Numbered from the stretch's first letter, positions 13,198 through 32,999 are shown. The stretch is 64,000 bases of DNA from Piromyces finnis (GCA_002104945.1 MCFH01000018.1:248001-312000); one strand, 5' to 3'. Notes: generated by a model from the letters alone, not told the origin. Numbers and translations are program-made.

Positions 13198-13362
13198 TAA
13201 ATTAAATTATATAAATATATACTATTATTATAGAAAAATCAATCTTTTTAATTAATTTTCATTTCTCCATTATTATTTTTTTTTTATTAATATTATATTA
13301 ATGAGACACAAAATACAACCTTTTTTTTTTTATTTTAAAAATATCATTATTATAATATTATT

Positions 13363-13396
<34 letters not shown>

Positions 13397-13699
13397 TCCA
13401 TTCCATTCATATTATTTTAATGAATTTTTATATATATATTTTAATTATTACAATATAATAATAATAATAAAAAAAAAATTAACGAAAATCAACACATTTA
13501 TATAACCCAGTTATCTAAAATAAATAAATAAACATAAATAAATAAATAAATAAAATAAAAAAGGAAATAAAAATAAAAAACTATGATACATAATAAAATA
13601 TATGATTTTTCGATTTTTAATGTAATAGATGTAATAGAGTTGTATTTATTTATAAAATTGATTAATAGAGATTGAAAAATGTTATGAAACATAAATTAA
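13144..13699. other. Convergent 3' spacer with two oriented poly(dA) tracts
   Basis: The kexin and MYST genes end tail to tail here. A run of 35 A (13161-13195) lies 18 bp past the kexin stop. A run of 30 T (13365-13394), which is poly(dA) on the MYST sense strand, lies about 300 bp past the MYST stop. No gene is seen between them. Confidence 0.6.
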
Positions 13700-16034
<2,335 letters not shown>

Positions 16035-17122
16035 ATGGTGTTGTCAATAGAACAAAAAGTGGAATATCTTAATAAACTACTTGAAAGTAACAATGAAACA
16101 GCCAAAGATATAAAAGATAATCTTGAAAGAATGGAAGTATATATATCAATGTTATTTTATTATATTTGAATTATACATACACAAATGTATACTTTTTATA
16201 TATGAAGATTTGAACTTGCATAAAATTATATTATTATAAAATAGTGTCAACTTTATTAAAATCAAAATATATTATACCTCAACATTTTAATTAGGGAATA
16301 ATAACAAATAGAATTGCAACGACGGCTTCATTATCACCATCAATTGGTGATACAGGCCCAACTCAAGGTATAAAAATTTAAAATAAAAATTATATTTAAA
16401 ATAAAAAACCTAGTTAAAGTCTCAAATAAAAATAAAAGTGAAATTCCAAACTTACAAAAAAAAAAAAAAAATTCATAATTTATTAAACATTCAATTTACA
16501 TAATAGATATTGATGAGAAATACATAGATCTTTCTAAAGAAAACCAAATGCTTAATCAAGTAGTTAAGGACTATGAATCGACACTTGATATCATTATGAA
16601 TAAATATAGACTTCAATCAGTAATAGAAAAAAAATATGAAATTTATTATGCATAAAATAAACAAAAAAAATATTAATTTAATATACTCAATATAAAAATA
16701 TATTTTAGAAAACAATGCAATCAGAAAAACAAAATCTTCAACTTAAATTTGAAATTGAAATATCTAAAGAAAAGGTATTTAATGTAATTTTATATATTCT
16801 AAACATTTAATTTGCTGATAAATATATACATATATATACTTTTTTTTTCTCCTTTAAAAAGAGTTATGTACAAAATCTTTTGAAAGAAAATAAGGAATTA
16901 CAAGAAAAATTAGATCGTTGTATCTTTGTAATGAGAGAAGCATTATCAGCAAGTGAAGAAAATGATAATGACAATGAATTCTTAATTCAAAGTTTAATAA
17001 ATGAAAATAATGGCTTGAAAAATATTCTTGAAATTAATCAAATCTATGACATATCAAATAATGACGTTATTCAGTATAATTCCGAACAAGAATTGAAAAA
17101 AGAGTCACAAGATAATAAATAA
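16035..17122 (+). CDS. SIKE/FGFR1OP2-family coiled-coil protein
   Basis: Five short exons (16035-16136, 16295-16367, 16507-16619, 16709-16774, 16862-17122) join in frame to give 204 residues. Nearly all of it is predicted coiled coil. Two blocks match the family: an ENQ..L....DYESTLDIIMNKYR segment in exon 3, like the LEEHQSALELIMSKYR region of FGFR1OP2/SIKE, and VMREAL...LINENNGLKNILEI in exon 5, like VMRKAI...LEQENKGLREILQI. In animals these proteins belong to STRIPAK (striatin-PP2A) complexes, and fungal STRIPAK controls growth, fusion and development. The length fits the family (about 210-250). Assignment rests on two remembered motif blocks, so it is good but not certain. The start is the first ATG and gives a continuous heptad-rich N-terminus. 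Confidence 0.78.
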
Positions 17123-17576
17123 AATTAATAAATGATTAATCTTTTATTTTTTTCACTTTGAAAATAGAAAGCTTATATAATATAATGTTATATAATTCAT
17201 TCATTTATTATATTATTATAATGAAATGAAAATATATTATTTATCAATTATAAATATTTAAATATAAAAATATATTAAAGATATTATTTTATTTTGTTTT
17301 ATATAACAAAATATTTTATATTTATAATAAAAATATTATTTTGTTTTATCTGTATTTCTTACTACATCTTTCAATTAAAAATATTTTGAATATTAAAACT
17401 TCAATAAATAATAAATATTAAAAATTTGATTTATAATTTGTAAAAAAATATATTGGCCAATAATAACCAATCATGTACTAATGTGTATTATTTTGATTTT
17501 ATACCAATTTTATTTTAAAAAATAAAAACATATAATAATTGATTATATTTAATATATAAAACAAAGTAATCTAAAA
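17123..17576. other. AT-rich spacer
   Basis: The spacer between the SIKE-like gene and the co-directional CysRS gene holds no supported feature. It should contain the polyadenylation region of the first and the promoter of the second. Confidence 0.5.
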
Positions 17577-20500
17577 ATGTCTGTAAAACAACCAACTTGG
17601 TATAAACCAAGTAGTACACAACCAAAATTAAAAGTTTATAATACTTTTACCCACGAAAAAGTATGTTTTTTTTTTAAAAAATAATTAAAATATAAAGTTT
17701 TTTTTTATTAGAATAAATATATATTAATATTATTAAAATAATCAAGGATGAATTTATTCCAGCAAATGGTAATGTAGTTAATTGGTACTGTTGTGGTCCA
17801 ACTGTATATGATGCTTCTCACATGGGTCATGCTAGGTAAATATAAAATTAATTTAATATTATTACTATTACAATAATAATTGAAAATACCTTAATAAACG
17901 TTTTAATTGCATTGTATTATAAAACAAAGAACCTTCATTACTTTTGATATTTTAAGAAGAATTATGCAAGATTATTTCAACTATGATGTTAATTATGTTA
18001 TGAATGTTACTGATATTGATGATAAGGTATATACATAAGAAAATATAAAATCAAATTTATAATTTTACTAATTGTCATTATCATTATTATCAAATAATTT
18101 AATTTATTTAAATGATATTAAATGTATATTAAACTATAATCGAAATATTAGATTATTCTTAGAGCTCGTCAAACCTTTTTAGTTAATCAAAAGAAGGAGC
18201 AATCTAATCAATTAACTAATGAACTTGTTAATGAAATTGAAGGTTATTTATTAGAATACATGAAAAAACAATTTAATGAATTCTTAAATACAAGCAAGAA
18301 TACCGAAGTTACATCTATAAATGACATTACTAAATTCAATAAAGAAGATTTTAAGTCTTTAGATAATCTTGAAAAGAGGGCTAAACTTTCAATGTATTAT
18401 GACATAGCTGTACGTTTTATAAAGAAGAAATAAAATAATATTTTAAACATTCAAAATCAATTGTATTATATTAATAAAAATATTATTAAAATAGTTCGAT
18501 TCTTTCAAAGGTATTGAAAAAGCTAAAGAAAATATCAATAATAATCAAATTTCCAAAGAAAATGCTGGTGAATTAGTTGAATCTTCCAGAGGTGTTGTTG
18601 GTATTGCTTTAGATGCTGTTGTAAGGATATATTTTAAAAAAATAGAAACATTTATTATAAATATATAAGCTATGTAAGTAAAAATATTTTAATTAATTTA
18701 AAATTGTATATGTATTTTATAGCATGGTGCTGAAGTTACTGATCCTAAGGTTTTCCGTGAATTAGCTGCTTACTGGGAAAATGAATTTTTCAACGATATT
18801 AAAGATCTTAATGTAAATAAATAAATATTAAATAAAATAATACAATTTTTGATGTATAACATTTTTTCATATTACAACTTAAAATAAGATCTTATATCCA
18901 GATTTTGTTACTCGCGTTAGTCAATTTGTTCCAGAAATTGTTGATTTTATACAGAAAATTATTGACAATGGCTATGGGTAAATATTAAGTTAAATAATTA
19001 ATTTGTTGAAAATAAAATACAAAAAATCAAGTTGTTAAATTTTTACTATTATAATAAAATATATAAGTTATGAATCAGAAGGTTCAGTATATTTTGATAC
19101 TGTTGCTTTTGATAACAGTCCAAACCATGATTATTGTAAATTAGCTCCATGGTCCAAAGGTGATACTAAATTAATGGAAGAAGGTGAAGGATCATTAGGT
19201 ATTAAGTTAGGTGGTAAGAAGAATCCAGCTGATTTCGCTTTATGGAAAAAATCTAAACCAGGAGAACCACAATGGCAATCTCCATGGGGATTTGTAAGTA
19301 TTTTTTATAAAAAAAATTTTTATATATATTTAAAAAATTAAATATTATAATTAATATATAAATAATAGGGTCGTCCAGGTTGGCACATTGAATGTTCTGT
19401 AATGGCTAGTAGAGTATTAGGTCCTAACATTGATATTCACAGTGGTGGTATCGATTTAGCATTCCCTCATCATGATAATGAAATTGCACAATCAGAAGTA
19501 TATATATATATTTTTTTTATTTTTTATAATTATTATTAATGGATGTTTTTGATACCTTGAAATATGTTAAAGAAATAAATATTTTAATCACTTAAATATC
19601 CTATAAAAATGTGAGATTCTCTGATTAAATTGTTTAAGCTACTACAATTTATTTCGTGTTTGCCTCACAATATTCAATTTTAATATTAATATTATTATTA
19701 ATAAAACTATTATTTCATTTATTAATAATGATTTATTTTAATAATTTCATTTAGGCTCACTTTGATAACAAACAATGGATGAACTATTTCCTTCATGCTG
19801 GTCACTTACACATTGACGGTCAAAAAATGTCAAAGAGTTTAAAGAATTTTGTCACAATTCAAGTAAATATATATATTTATATAAATATTTTTAATTAAAA
19901 CTTTTTAATATTTACAAATAATTGATATATTATATATTATTGTATTATTATTTAAAAACTAATATTTTAGGAAGCTCTTAAGAATTACACTGCTAACCAA
20001 ATTAGATGGATGTTCTTATTACATGCTTGGGATAGTGTTTTAGATTATAAAGACAGCACAATGACTGAAGCTATTTCTGTTGAAAGAACATTTAATGTAA
20101 ACATTTTATATTATAAATATAAAAATTAAAAATATAATAATAAATAATAAATATTTTTTTTAATTTTTTTAATTTAAACTTAGAATTTCTTTGTTAATGT
20201 TAAAGCTATCATTAATGAACAAAAGAGCAAAGCTAAAGAATTTACTGCTGATAATAACTATACCAACCTTGAAGATGAATTATTCCAAAAGTAAATATTC
20301 TTGAATTATTAAATATTAATAATAAAATGTAATTATATTTATTAATATATATATATATAGCTTAAAGCAATGTCAAAACGCTGTTAATGCTGCTTTATGT
20401 GATAACTTTGATACTGTTTCTGCTGTTCAAAATATGCTTGATCTTATTTCAAAGGTCAATGTATACATTACTCAAAACGGTAAACAAAAGAAAGAAGCTA

Positions 20501-21295
20501 ACATTCAAGTTTTAGGTAAAATCGCTAGATTCATTACTAAAATGATTAAGTGCTTCGGTTTAACTCCAGATACTGATGCCCCAATTGGTTTTATTGATAC
20601 TTCAAGTGTTGGAGGAAACGTAAATATAAATTAATTTTAATAAAAAGACACAAATAATCATTAGAAATAACAAATTAAAAAAAAATTTTTTTTAAATATT
20701 TAGAAAGAAGAAATTGCTATGCCATATCTTCAAGTTTTATCAAAGTTTAGAGATAATGTTAGAAACCTCGCTATTAATAAGAAAGGTAATTAATATATAA
20801 AAATTAAAATAAAATATTATAAATATTTAAGAAAATCTATTAAATTTGATATACATTTTATTATTAATAGATCATAAAGAACTTCTTATGTTATGTGATA
20901 AATTAAGAGATGAAGATTTAGTTGATCTTGGTATTAGTTTAGATGATCGTGATGATGGTGTTGCATTAGTTAAATTTGTCGATCGTGAAACTTTAATTAA
21001 ACAAAGAGAAGAAAAATTGGAAAAGGAAAGACAAAAGAAATTACAAAAGGAGGCTAAACAAGCTGCTGCTGCCAAAAAACGTGCTGAAAAGTTAGCTAAG
21101 GGTAAAACTCCACCAAATGAATTGTTTAAGACTGAAGAATACAAAAAATTATATTCTGAATGGGATGAAAATGGTATGCCAACTAAGGATATTGAAGGTA
21201 AAGAAATATCAAAAAGTGCTGCTAAGAAGTTAACAAAACTTTACAACAACCAAGTTAAATTACATGAAGAATACAAGAAATCTCTTGAAGCTTAA
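17577..21295 (+). CDS. Cysteinyl-tRNA synthetase, cytosolic type
   Basis: Fifteen exons join in frame (17577-17660, 17747-17835, 17930-18026, 18152-18409, 18495-18620, 18723-18812, 18889-18977, 19068-19293, 19369-19497, 19755-19862, 19971-20096, 20184-20290, 20361-20619, 20704-20785, 20871-21295), giving 764 residues. This class I synthetase charges tRNA-Cys. HIGH is present as HMGH (53-56) and KMSKS at 420-424. The zinc-site residues are visible: the Cys of CGPTVYD, Cys362 of HIECS, and the HHDNE segment at 387-391. A large insertion in the connective peptide (exons 4-5) and a Lys/Glu/Ala-rich C-terminal extension mark the eukaryotic cytosolic form. All introns are GT-AG; the longest (19498-19754) is about 257 bp. 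No presequence is seen. Confidence 0.96.
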
Positions 21296-21940
21296 ATTCA
21301 ATAAAATATGAATAAATTTAAACAAAATATAAACAAAGTAATTTTAGTCGATTTATTAAATAAATTAAATTATAGTAATAATATCATGTTAAAAAAAAAA
21401 AAAAAAAATAGAATTATTTATTTATTGAATTATAAAAATTTATAATACAAGAAAATGCTAAAAATTTTATGTAAAAAAAATTAAACAACATTATTTTAAA
21501 AATAATCAAATTGAAAAGAAATCATAATAATAAAAATAAAAGCAAATATAAATATGAAAGTATTTAAAGGATAAACCTTAATTTAAAATAATAATTAATT
21601 TAGCAAAATATATAATAATATATATAATTATTATATATTTGTTTTAATATTTAAAATATTTGTACAACCTTTAATATATTAAAATTTATTTTTATAATTA
21701 ATAAGATAGTTGGTTTATATTAATTATTACATTTTTTATTTACTATATGGGAAAGATTATATATGATGGGTATATGTTTATTGCCTATTAAGTACAATAA
21801 ATGCTTTTGAGAACAAAGATATAAATCATTGGTAAAAATAAATATTAAAAAATAGAGAAAAATAAAATATTCTAATAGCATATCTATATTTTATAGTTAT
21901 AACATTTAATTAAATAAAGTTTCATATATAATTGATATAA
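21296..21940. other. Convergent AT-rich 3' spacer
   Basis: CysRS and the poly-Asn gene converge here. A run of 18 A (21391-21408) lies 96 bp past the CysRS stop. Nothing else is supported. Confidence 0.5.
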
Positions 21941-25424
<3,484 letters not shown>

Positions 25425-26009
25425 ATTATTCTATTAAATAACAACTTTGAAATAAAATAAAATAAAATAAAAAACAAACAAACAAAAAAAAAAAAAAAAA
25501 ATAAAGTCAAATAAATTAATTGCTAATATAATACAAAGATAATAATCTTTATGTTGTTATAATAATTTGATTTGAATATATTAATATGATCTCCGTAACA
25601 TATTTTATTAATATTTATTGAGTAAAAACTTTCTAAATTTCTTCTTTTCTTTTCTTTTTTTTTTTTTTTTTTGATTTTATTTTTTATAAACTTTTGAATT
25701 TCTATTTGATTTAATTTTTGTTTTATTAAAATTATATAATTAAAAATGTGGATTAAATGCCAAAAAAAAAGTTTTATTTATTTTATTTTATTATTTTTTT
25801 TTTTTAATTAAAATTAATTAATTTTATTAATGTTTGTAATGTAATAATATATTAAGATTTCTATATAGTAATTTAAATTGAAAAAAAAAAAAAATAATAA
25901 TAATAATAATAATAGTTATGATAAGATTTTGATGTAATGTATTATGTTTTATGTTGTATATTTATTCATTTTTATATTATTATTAAATAAATTGTCATTT
26001 AATATTTAA
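25425..26009. other. AT-rich spacer
   Basis: The spacer separates the 5' end of the poly-Asn gene from the 3' end of the importin gene, both on the minus strand. It has A and T homopolymers (25484-25501, 25658-25671, 25880-25893) and a short AAT repeat, with no gene. Confidence 0.5.
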
Positions 26010-29000
26010 TTATAATATATTTTTCTTATTTAATAAATAATTTAATTTTTCAAATACCACCGATACTTCATATTTGTCTTTATTTCTGCAAGCACTATTA
26101 TATAAATTATTAAAAAAATAAATATAAATAAAAAATCAATTTTAAAATTTTAATAATAGAGTGTATATATGAATTTATTAGAGGTAATACAAACTTTGTA
26201 AAAGTCGTTAAAATATTATCAGTTTCTTCTTTTGTTAAATCTGGATAATTTAACAGTTCTTCTTTAATAAAATCTAATAAATCTTCATTTGAATTTTCAT
26301 AAATTTGTTCTAATAATGAAGCAAACTCTTGAGCTATATCAGTTGATAAAAAGTCCTCGATGTTTTTTATATATATATTAAGTATGGTTTTTATTACATT
26401 TTTAATTGCTTGATAGTTAATATATCCGGATAAAACATTGACATTATAATTATTAAAAATTTCAGAATAGAATTCTATTATTTCATAATTTACTTTTAAG
26501 TCATTTAAATATAAACTTTTGGAAGAAAGTTCTAAAATTTGAGGTATTAAACTATGTTCATGAAAGATGTATGAAGGACTTTCAATTATGATTTGATTAC
26601 ATAAATGGAAATAATCTTCTAACGCTAAAATATTAATTTTATTTATTAATATATATATTGAATATTTATATAAAATCATTAGAAAAAAAAATATATATAT
26701 ATATATATATTTATTAAATGAAGTAATTATAAAAATTAATTATACTTTGAATATTTTTCATTATATCGTTTTCATTGAGTAAAAATATAACTTCCGTAAA
26801 TTTTTGAAATATTGATAATAAAAAGTTGTAAATTTCATCCTTCGATTCATTCATATATAATCTTATGCTGTGAGTGAATAGCCAGATATAACAATTATAT
26901 TTTGTATATTTATAATTTATTACTATTTGTTCTAATAAGTTTTTTATAGTAGGGAATATATCAAATGAACATGAATTCATAATATCAATATAGCAATTAC
27001 AAATCTCTTCTATTATTTTTTCATCATTTTGAAAAACTTCTAAAATATGTTTTAAAATTGGATGATAATTATTATAAAGCTCAATAATAGGATTAAATTC
27101 ATTAATACTATTATTTTGCTCAAGTTTCATGGATAAAAAGAGTGACATATACGATAATATATCTATTTCAATAAAACATTCAAGTTATAAAAATAATTAT
27201 AATTAAATTACTAAAATTTTATTGATAATATAATCAATAATAGTACATTAATTACAAATTAAAAATTTAATAAATACCTTGTATATCATATGCTATTATG
27301 TCTATATTATTATTTGGATTATTAATGTAATCAATATTACTTATTTGTTGTAACTTTTCGATTAATGGAAAGTTTAATTTATTAAGATAATAATTTATTT
27401 TATCTCTTGGTAAATGGATTATAATATTACAAAGTGATTTAATTAAATCGTAAATATCTTGGTAATTAAAAATATTTATCGCTTTCATATAAAAATTATA
27501 AAAATCTTCCAGATAAGCTATTAAATACTAAGATTTTGTTTTAAATTAATTTATTTTAATAAAACACATAAAATTTAACTGATATATTTATTTACTTACC
27601 ATTCCACAATATTCAGTAAATTTTAGTAAAGAGTATAATCCTTGATATCTATTATCTTCATTTTCAATAAAAGAAATTAAAAAATTTAACTGTTCTTCAA
27701 TTTTGATTTTATTATTAAAAGAATACTCCGATAAATCTCCTATTATTTTTATAACTATTATTTTTATATTATCACTATTTGGAAGATATGGTATCAACTT
27801 TATTATTTCTTTTACTATATTTTGATGATTACTATTTAGATTAAATATAATAGAATTGAAATAAAATAACTGAACTTCTATATCTTTAAGAGTTTCACTT
27901 TTAAATTCACCTTGTTCATTTTTCAAGGTTAAATTATTTTTTAATGATTCGTTTAACATAGTTAAAAAGTTATAATCATTTAACATTAAAAAACAGTTTT
28001 GAAGCATTATTTCAATAATTTCATATGATATATCATCAGTATTATTATTTGAAATTAATTTATATAAATTTAATGTTTTTTCTTGGAGAATATTATATGC
28101 TTCTAAAAATTGTGGTTTATATTGTTGATAGCCTATATTATTTAATTGTTCTTGTAACATTGTCCAAAATCTATATGTAATTTCAATACTATCTGGATAA
28201 ATAGTATAAAAATCAATTAATGAAGAAATAATAAATTGAAAATTATTATAATTTTCAATAATTGTATATATGTTATATTCGGAATATGTTTCAAATAATA
28301 AATTAAATATTAAAAGTGAATCAGTTGAACTAATTTCTTTTATATGTTTTGAAATTTCAAATATAGTTGGGGTAATAAAATTTAGAAGTTTTTTATTTAT
28401 GTCTGACGAAGAGGATGATTGAATTATTAATTCATTTATAATATTTCCAATAACTTCATCAACATCACTGTTTACTAATTCAGATAGTATATAGTTTATC
28501 AGTGGAGAATCTAATATATAATTTGGTCCGATTAATTTATATTTTATCCAATTATAAATACAATTATTAATATTTGACTTAAGTTTAGTATTATTATCTA
28601 ATAAAAAATAATAAGAAAAAATAAAATATTTAATTAACAGTCATTTTTGTTTAATTAATTATTATTCTTATTTAATATTCTATTTTTTAATTATTACAAG
28701 ATTTACTAGTATAATATGATAACAATCCTAAGATATTATTTAAAATATTATTGATTAAAGCTTTTTCTTTCATTTTTAATCTTTCGTCCTGTTACAAGTG
28801 TTATTATCGTTTAAGTTTTTAATTATTATTATTTTAAAACAGTTAGTTTCAACTGGTATAATCTTTTAAATTATAATATTTATATATTTCGACATTACTC
28901 CGAGCTTTAGTTGTTTATTATTTAATTCTTCGGGTATATATGCTAAAAATTGAAAAAGAATACTAATCATATCTGAATCTCTTTCAAAAAGTTCAAATAC

Positions 29001-29193
29001 TTCTTGAATTGGATTATTCCATTCATCACATAAAATAGCTAAATCAGCTAATGATAAGCATAGTTGAATTATAATTGGATTGGGTTTATCTCTATTGGTA
29101 TATAATAAATCAATTATTGAATTTTTTAATTCAATTGCATTTTGATTTAAATCCTGTAATTCATATATAATCTTGTTATATTTATATCAAAAA

Positions 29194-29227
<34 letters not shown>

Positions 29228-29434
29228 TATTATGTATTAATTAATAAGTATAATTAATATTATTTTTAATTAATATACCTTTTGTCTTAAAGTTTGTGAA
29301 GAAAATAATTTTAAATTAAGATTTTCTTCATTACTTTTTAATATTTCTATTGACATATACCAAGCATTATTCTTAATTATAATTATAATAATAATAATAA
29401 ATTAAAAGATTTTATTAAAGTCTTGCTATTTCAT

Positions 29435-29489
<55 letters not shown>

Positions 29490-29696
29490 TTTGTTTGTTT
29501 GTTTGTTTGTTTGTTTGTTTGTTTATTTGTTTGTTTATTGAAAATAAATAAATATTTTTGTTTATAATACCGTTTTTCTGTAGTCTTCTAACCATTTTAA
29601 TTTATATTTATATGAATCATAATTGTTCGAATTATCAATTGAATTTAAAATTTCCAATAATTGATTATAATTGTTATTAAAATTACTTAGATTCAT
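26010..29696 (-). CDS. Transportin-3/Mtr10-type importin
   Basis: Nine exons (29696-29571, 29371-29279, 29153-28899, 28788-28698, 28597-27600, 27527-27278, 27162-26746, 26624-26195, 26094-26010) keep frame throughout and give 914 residues, close to the usual 920-970. The protein is an all-helical HEAT-repeat karyopherin. Recognisable family segments are AWYMSIEIL...FSSQTLRQK at the N-terminus (importin-beta N domain), CLSLADLAILCDEW, the LAYIPEELNN segment, and LIPYLPNSDNIKII. Transportin-3/Mtr10 carries SR and SR-like RNA-binding proteins such as Npl3 into the nucleus. The last intron uses a weaker GTTTGT donor, chosen because it gives a basic C-terminus in frame; a GTATTA donor 4 bp on would end the protein earlier. 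Importin-13 is a less likely alternative. Confidence 0.85.
29432..29540. repeat. (ATTT)n to (GTTT)n tetranucleotide repeat
   Basis: This lies inside intron 1 of the transportin-like gene. ATTT units change to GTTT units at about 29492, an unusual base-composition switch within one tract. Confidence 0.85.
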
Positions 29697-30226
29697 CTCC
29701 TTTAAATAATTGTTTATATATATATATATAGTAATAAGAATAAAAAAAAATAGAGTAATATTATATATTACACAAATATTTTATTATAAAATAATCAAGA
29801 TTTTATTTTGTAATACTATTTTTTATGTATTAATTATTTTCATTATTACCTTTAAAACTAAAAAAGTTATTGGAACAAAAATATAGGTAAAAATTACATA
29901 TTCATCAAATTGTCACTTTTTTTTTTATAATTAATTATTCAATTTATTTCTATTTTTTGAGAATGCAGTTTTTTGTAGATAATTAATCAATATATGTAAA
30001 TAAATTAATTAATATATCAATTAATATAATTTATTTATTCTATAATATAATATTTTAAATTAAAAGATATACTTAATATATTATAAACATTAGAAATAAA
30101 AATTAAAGATTACTATTTATTAATAATTAATTACACAAAATACATATTTTTCCTTAAAAAATTATCTGAATAATAATTTAATAAAAATAAAATAGTTTAT
30201 AAACATTGGATCAAATAATATTGACA
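29697..30226. other. Divergent promoter spacer
   Basis: About 530 bp lies between the divergent transportin and SLC33A1 start codons. It is AT-rich with no supported reading frame and should hold both promoters. Confidence 0.5.
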
Positions 30227-30906
30227 ATGGATGAAGATTACACCCTCGAAGATATGGGTGATAAGCAAACTCTCTTACAAGGGAAATCTTTTGAAGAAAA
30301 AAAAGTTGAAGAATTAAAACCTAATTTAAGAAAAGTAAATAAATAATTCTTCAATAAATTTATTTTTATAACTCTCCAAACAAATAAAAAACATAAGAAG
30401 AAAAAAATATAATTTTAACTTAAAAGTAATTTATTATGAAATTCTAATTATATTTTGTAATAAAATGATATATTATATCTGCACGCATAATAAAGGATAT
30501 ATGGGATTTTATATTGTTGGTAATATTATATTTCCTTCAAGGTATTCCACTAGGTTTAGCTTTAGGTTCATTACCATTTTTATTAAAATCCAAAATGACT
30601 TACAGTGATATGGCTATTTTTTCGATTACAAATTATCCATATTCTATGAAAGTAAATATTTTATTTTATTTAATCCAATTATTAAATCCTAAATTCAATT
30701 GAATTAACATATATTATCATAAATAATAATTATAATAATAAACCGAAATTTATTAAAATAGCTTCTTTGGTCACCTATTGTTGATTCCTTCTTCAATAAA
30801 AATATCCTTTTTATTAAATTAATATTAAATGTTTAATAATATATATAATTTTAAATTTATTTTTTGATTAAATCTTTAATTTATTATTTTAAAAATATTT
30901 AATATC

Positions 30907-30938
<32 letters not shown>

Positions 30939-32868
30939 CTTTTAATTTATTTATTTTTGTAATATACAATTTGGAAGACGTAAGAGTTGGATTGTTCCTA
31001 TTCAATTATGTTCTTCATTTTTTATGTTTTTCTTTGGAGGGATAATTAATGATAAAATGGATGAAAAAAAGATACCAATTGGTTTTATAACTGCATATTT
31101 CACTATAATGGTTATTTTGAGTGCAACTCAAGATATTGCATTAGATGGTATTTATATTTTATATTATTTTAATTTAGTTTGAATTTAATTAAGAAATTCT
31201 ATTAACAAATTTCTAATTAAATTTTTTAGGATGGGCACTTGAATTATTATCCAAAGGTAAAATAAATAATTAATTTTTTTCCAATATAAAGAATTGATTA
31301 TATTAAATAATTCCAAAATAAAAATAAAGAAAATCTTAGTTATGCTTCAACAGCTCAAACTGTTGGATTAAACACTGGTCAGTTTTTAAGTTCAACAGTA
31401 TTTTTAGCCTTTAACAGTGCAGAATTTAGTAATAAATATTTACGTTCAAAGCCATCTGAATATGGAGTACTTCAATTAGGACCATATTTAAAATTTTGGG
31501 CAGTATGTTATTTCCTTGTTACATTATATTTAATTGTAATCAAAAAAGAAAAGATCTGCTATGATGTTATTGAAAGTATAAAAGAAGTTTATAAAATCAT
31601 GTGGAAAGTTATAAAATTGCCAAGTAAATATATAGAAATAAAAAAAATCTAATATTAAATATAATTTAAAGATAATAAATTATCATATAAACTTATTACA
31701 AAATATTTATATATAACTTATCAATAATTTTAAATTAACAATAATTAAAATAAAATAATAATATTAATGCCAATTATACAAAAAGGAATGAGATCATTTA
31801 TTGTTCTTCTATTTATTGCAAAAATTGGATTTGTAACAAACGATGCTGTAACCTCATTAAAATTATTAGAAAAAGGATTTAAGAGAGAAGATTTATCAGT
31901 AACGGTATGTTTATCAATGTAGAAAATAACATTTTTCTTTATATTTAATAATAAAATTAAATTTTATTATATATGTAACATATCTTGAAAGGTTTTAATT
32001 GATTTCCCATTACAAATCATATTTGGTTATTATGCCGCAAAATGGAGTTCAGGAAAAAGACCCTTAAGACCTGTAAAATCACGCATTATAAATATAATTA
32101 TTTATAGTTTAATAGTATTAAGTATTAAATCATTGTATACTGAATTTAGTGGATGTGGGCTTTTTACGGTAGAATAGCAGCAGCTATATTAGCTATGTTT
32201 GTTGTAAAATTCTTTAGAATTCCTGAAAATGGTGAGATTTCATCAGGATACTTTATTTTAATTATTTTAAGTACTGTGTTATCATCATTTATGTCAACTG
32301 TACAATTTGTAAGCATTGGTTGTTTCTTTGCAAGAATTGCTGACCCAACAGTTGGTGGAACTTATATGACTTTATTAAATACTTTAAGTAATTTAGGTGG
32401 AAGTAAGTAAACAAAAATAGTAATAACAAAAATAATAGTTTTCATTATATTAAATAGTATATTAACATTATTATTTTTTAGCATGGCCAAGACCATTGAT
32501 TTTAGAAGGAGTGGATGTATTAACAGATTATGGAGAATGTCAAGGATTATCATCTGATATCCAAGGTATAATACTATTATAATTACATATTTTCGAGTAT
32601 AAATAATTATTAATATATTATATTTTGTAAATTTATTAAAAATATAGGTATAACATGTAAAACCTCTGATGGTAGACATGATTGTATATCAAATGGTGGC
32701 CAATGTGAAATTATATCAGATGGTTATTATAATATAAGTATAGTATGTATAATTTTAGCATTGCTTTCATTATTCTTATTTATCAAAAAAGAAGTAAGAA
32801 ATCTTGAAACAACACCAAAACATTATTGGGAAATTCCAAAAGATAAGGATGAAAAAGAAAAAGATTAA
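30227..32868 (+). CDS. Acetyl-CoA transporter, SLC33A1/AT-1 family
   Basis: Eleven exons (30227-30334, 30496-30651, 30762-30801, 30968-31147, 31230-31256, 31330-31623, 31786-31904, 31992-32072, 32150-32402, 32482-32565, 32648-32868) give 520 residues; human SLC33A1 has 549. The family moves acetyl-CoA across the ER membrane for lumenal acetylation. Family blocks are YFLQGIPLGLALGSLPFLL, LLWSPIVDS, FGRRKSW, ATQDIALDGWALELLSKEN, IGFVTNDAVTSLKLLEKG and GGTYMTLLNTLSNLGGTWP, within a 10-12 helix membrane protein. Intron 3 is AT-AC (U12-type) while the other nine are GT-AG. Without it no GT-AG choice rebuilds FGRRKSW: there is no AG between the end of exon 3 and that motif. A 27-bp exon 5 is supported by DGWALELLSKEN. 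The C-terminus is Lys/Asp/Glu-rich and cytosolic-looking. Confidence 0.93.
30802..30967 (+). other. U12-type AT-AC intron in SLC33A1 gene
   Basis: The 5' splice site is ATATCCTTTTT (30802-30812), the U12 consensus; the 3' end is TAATATAC. Splicing joins A and AA into one Lys codon between VDSFFNK and FGRRKSW. Upstream of the 3' end, CTTTTAAT (30939-30946) is a plausible but imperfect branch site, about 22 nt from AC. A long T run (30909-30938) sits before it. Confidence 0.85.
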
Positions 32869-32964
32869 AAAAAATAAATAAAATTGTAAAATAAAATATT
32901 TTATTACAAATAGATTATAAATAATATAATATTAATATTTCATAAATATAAAAAATAATAAATA

Positions 32965-32999
<35 letters not shown>

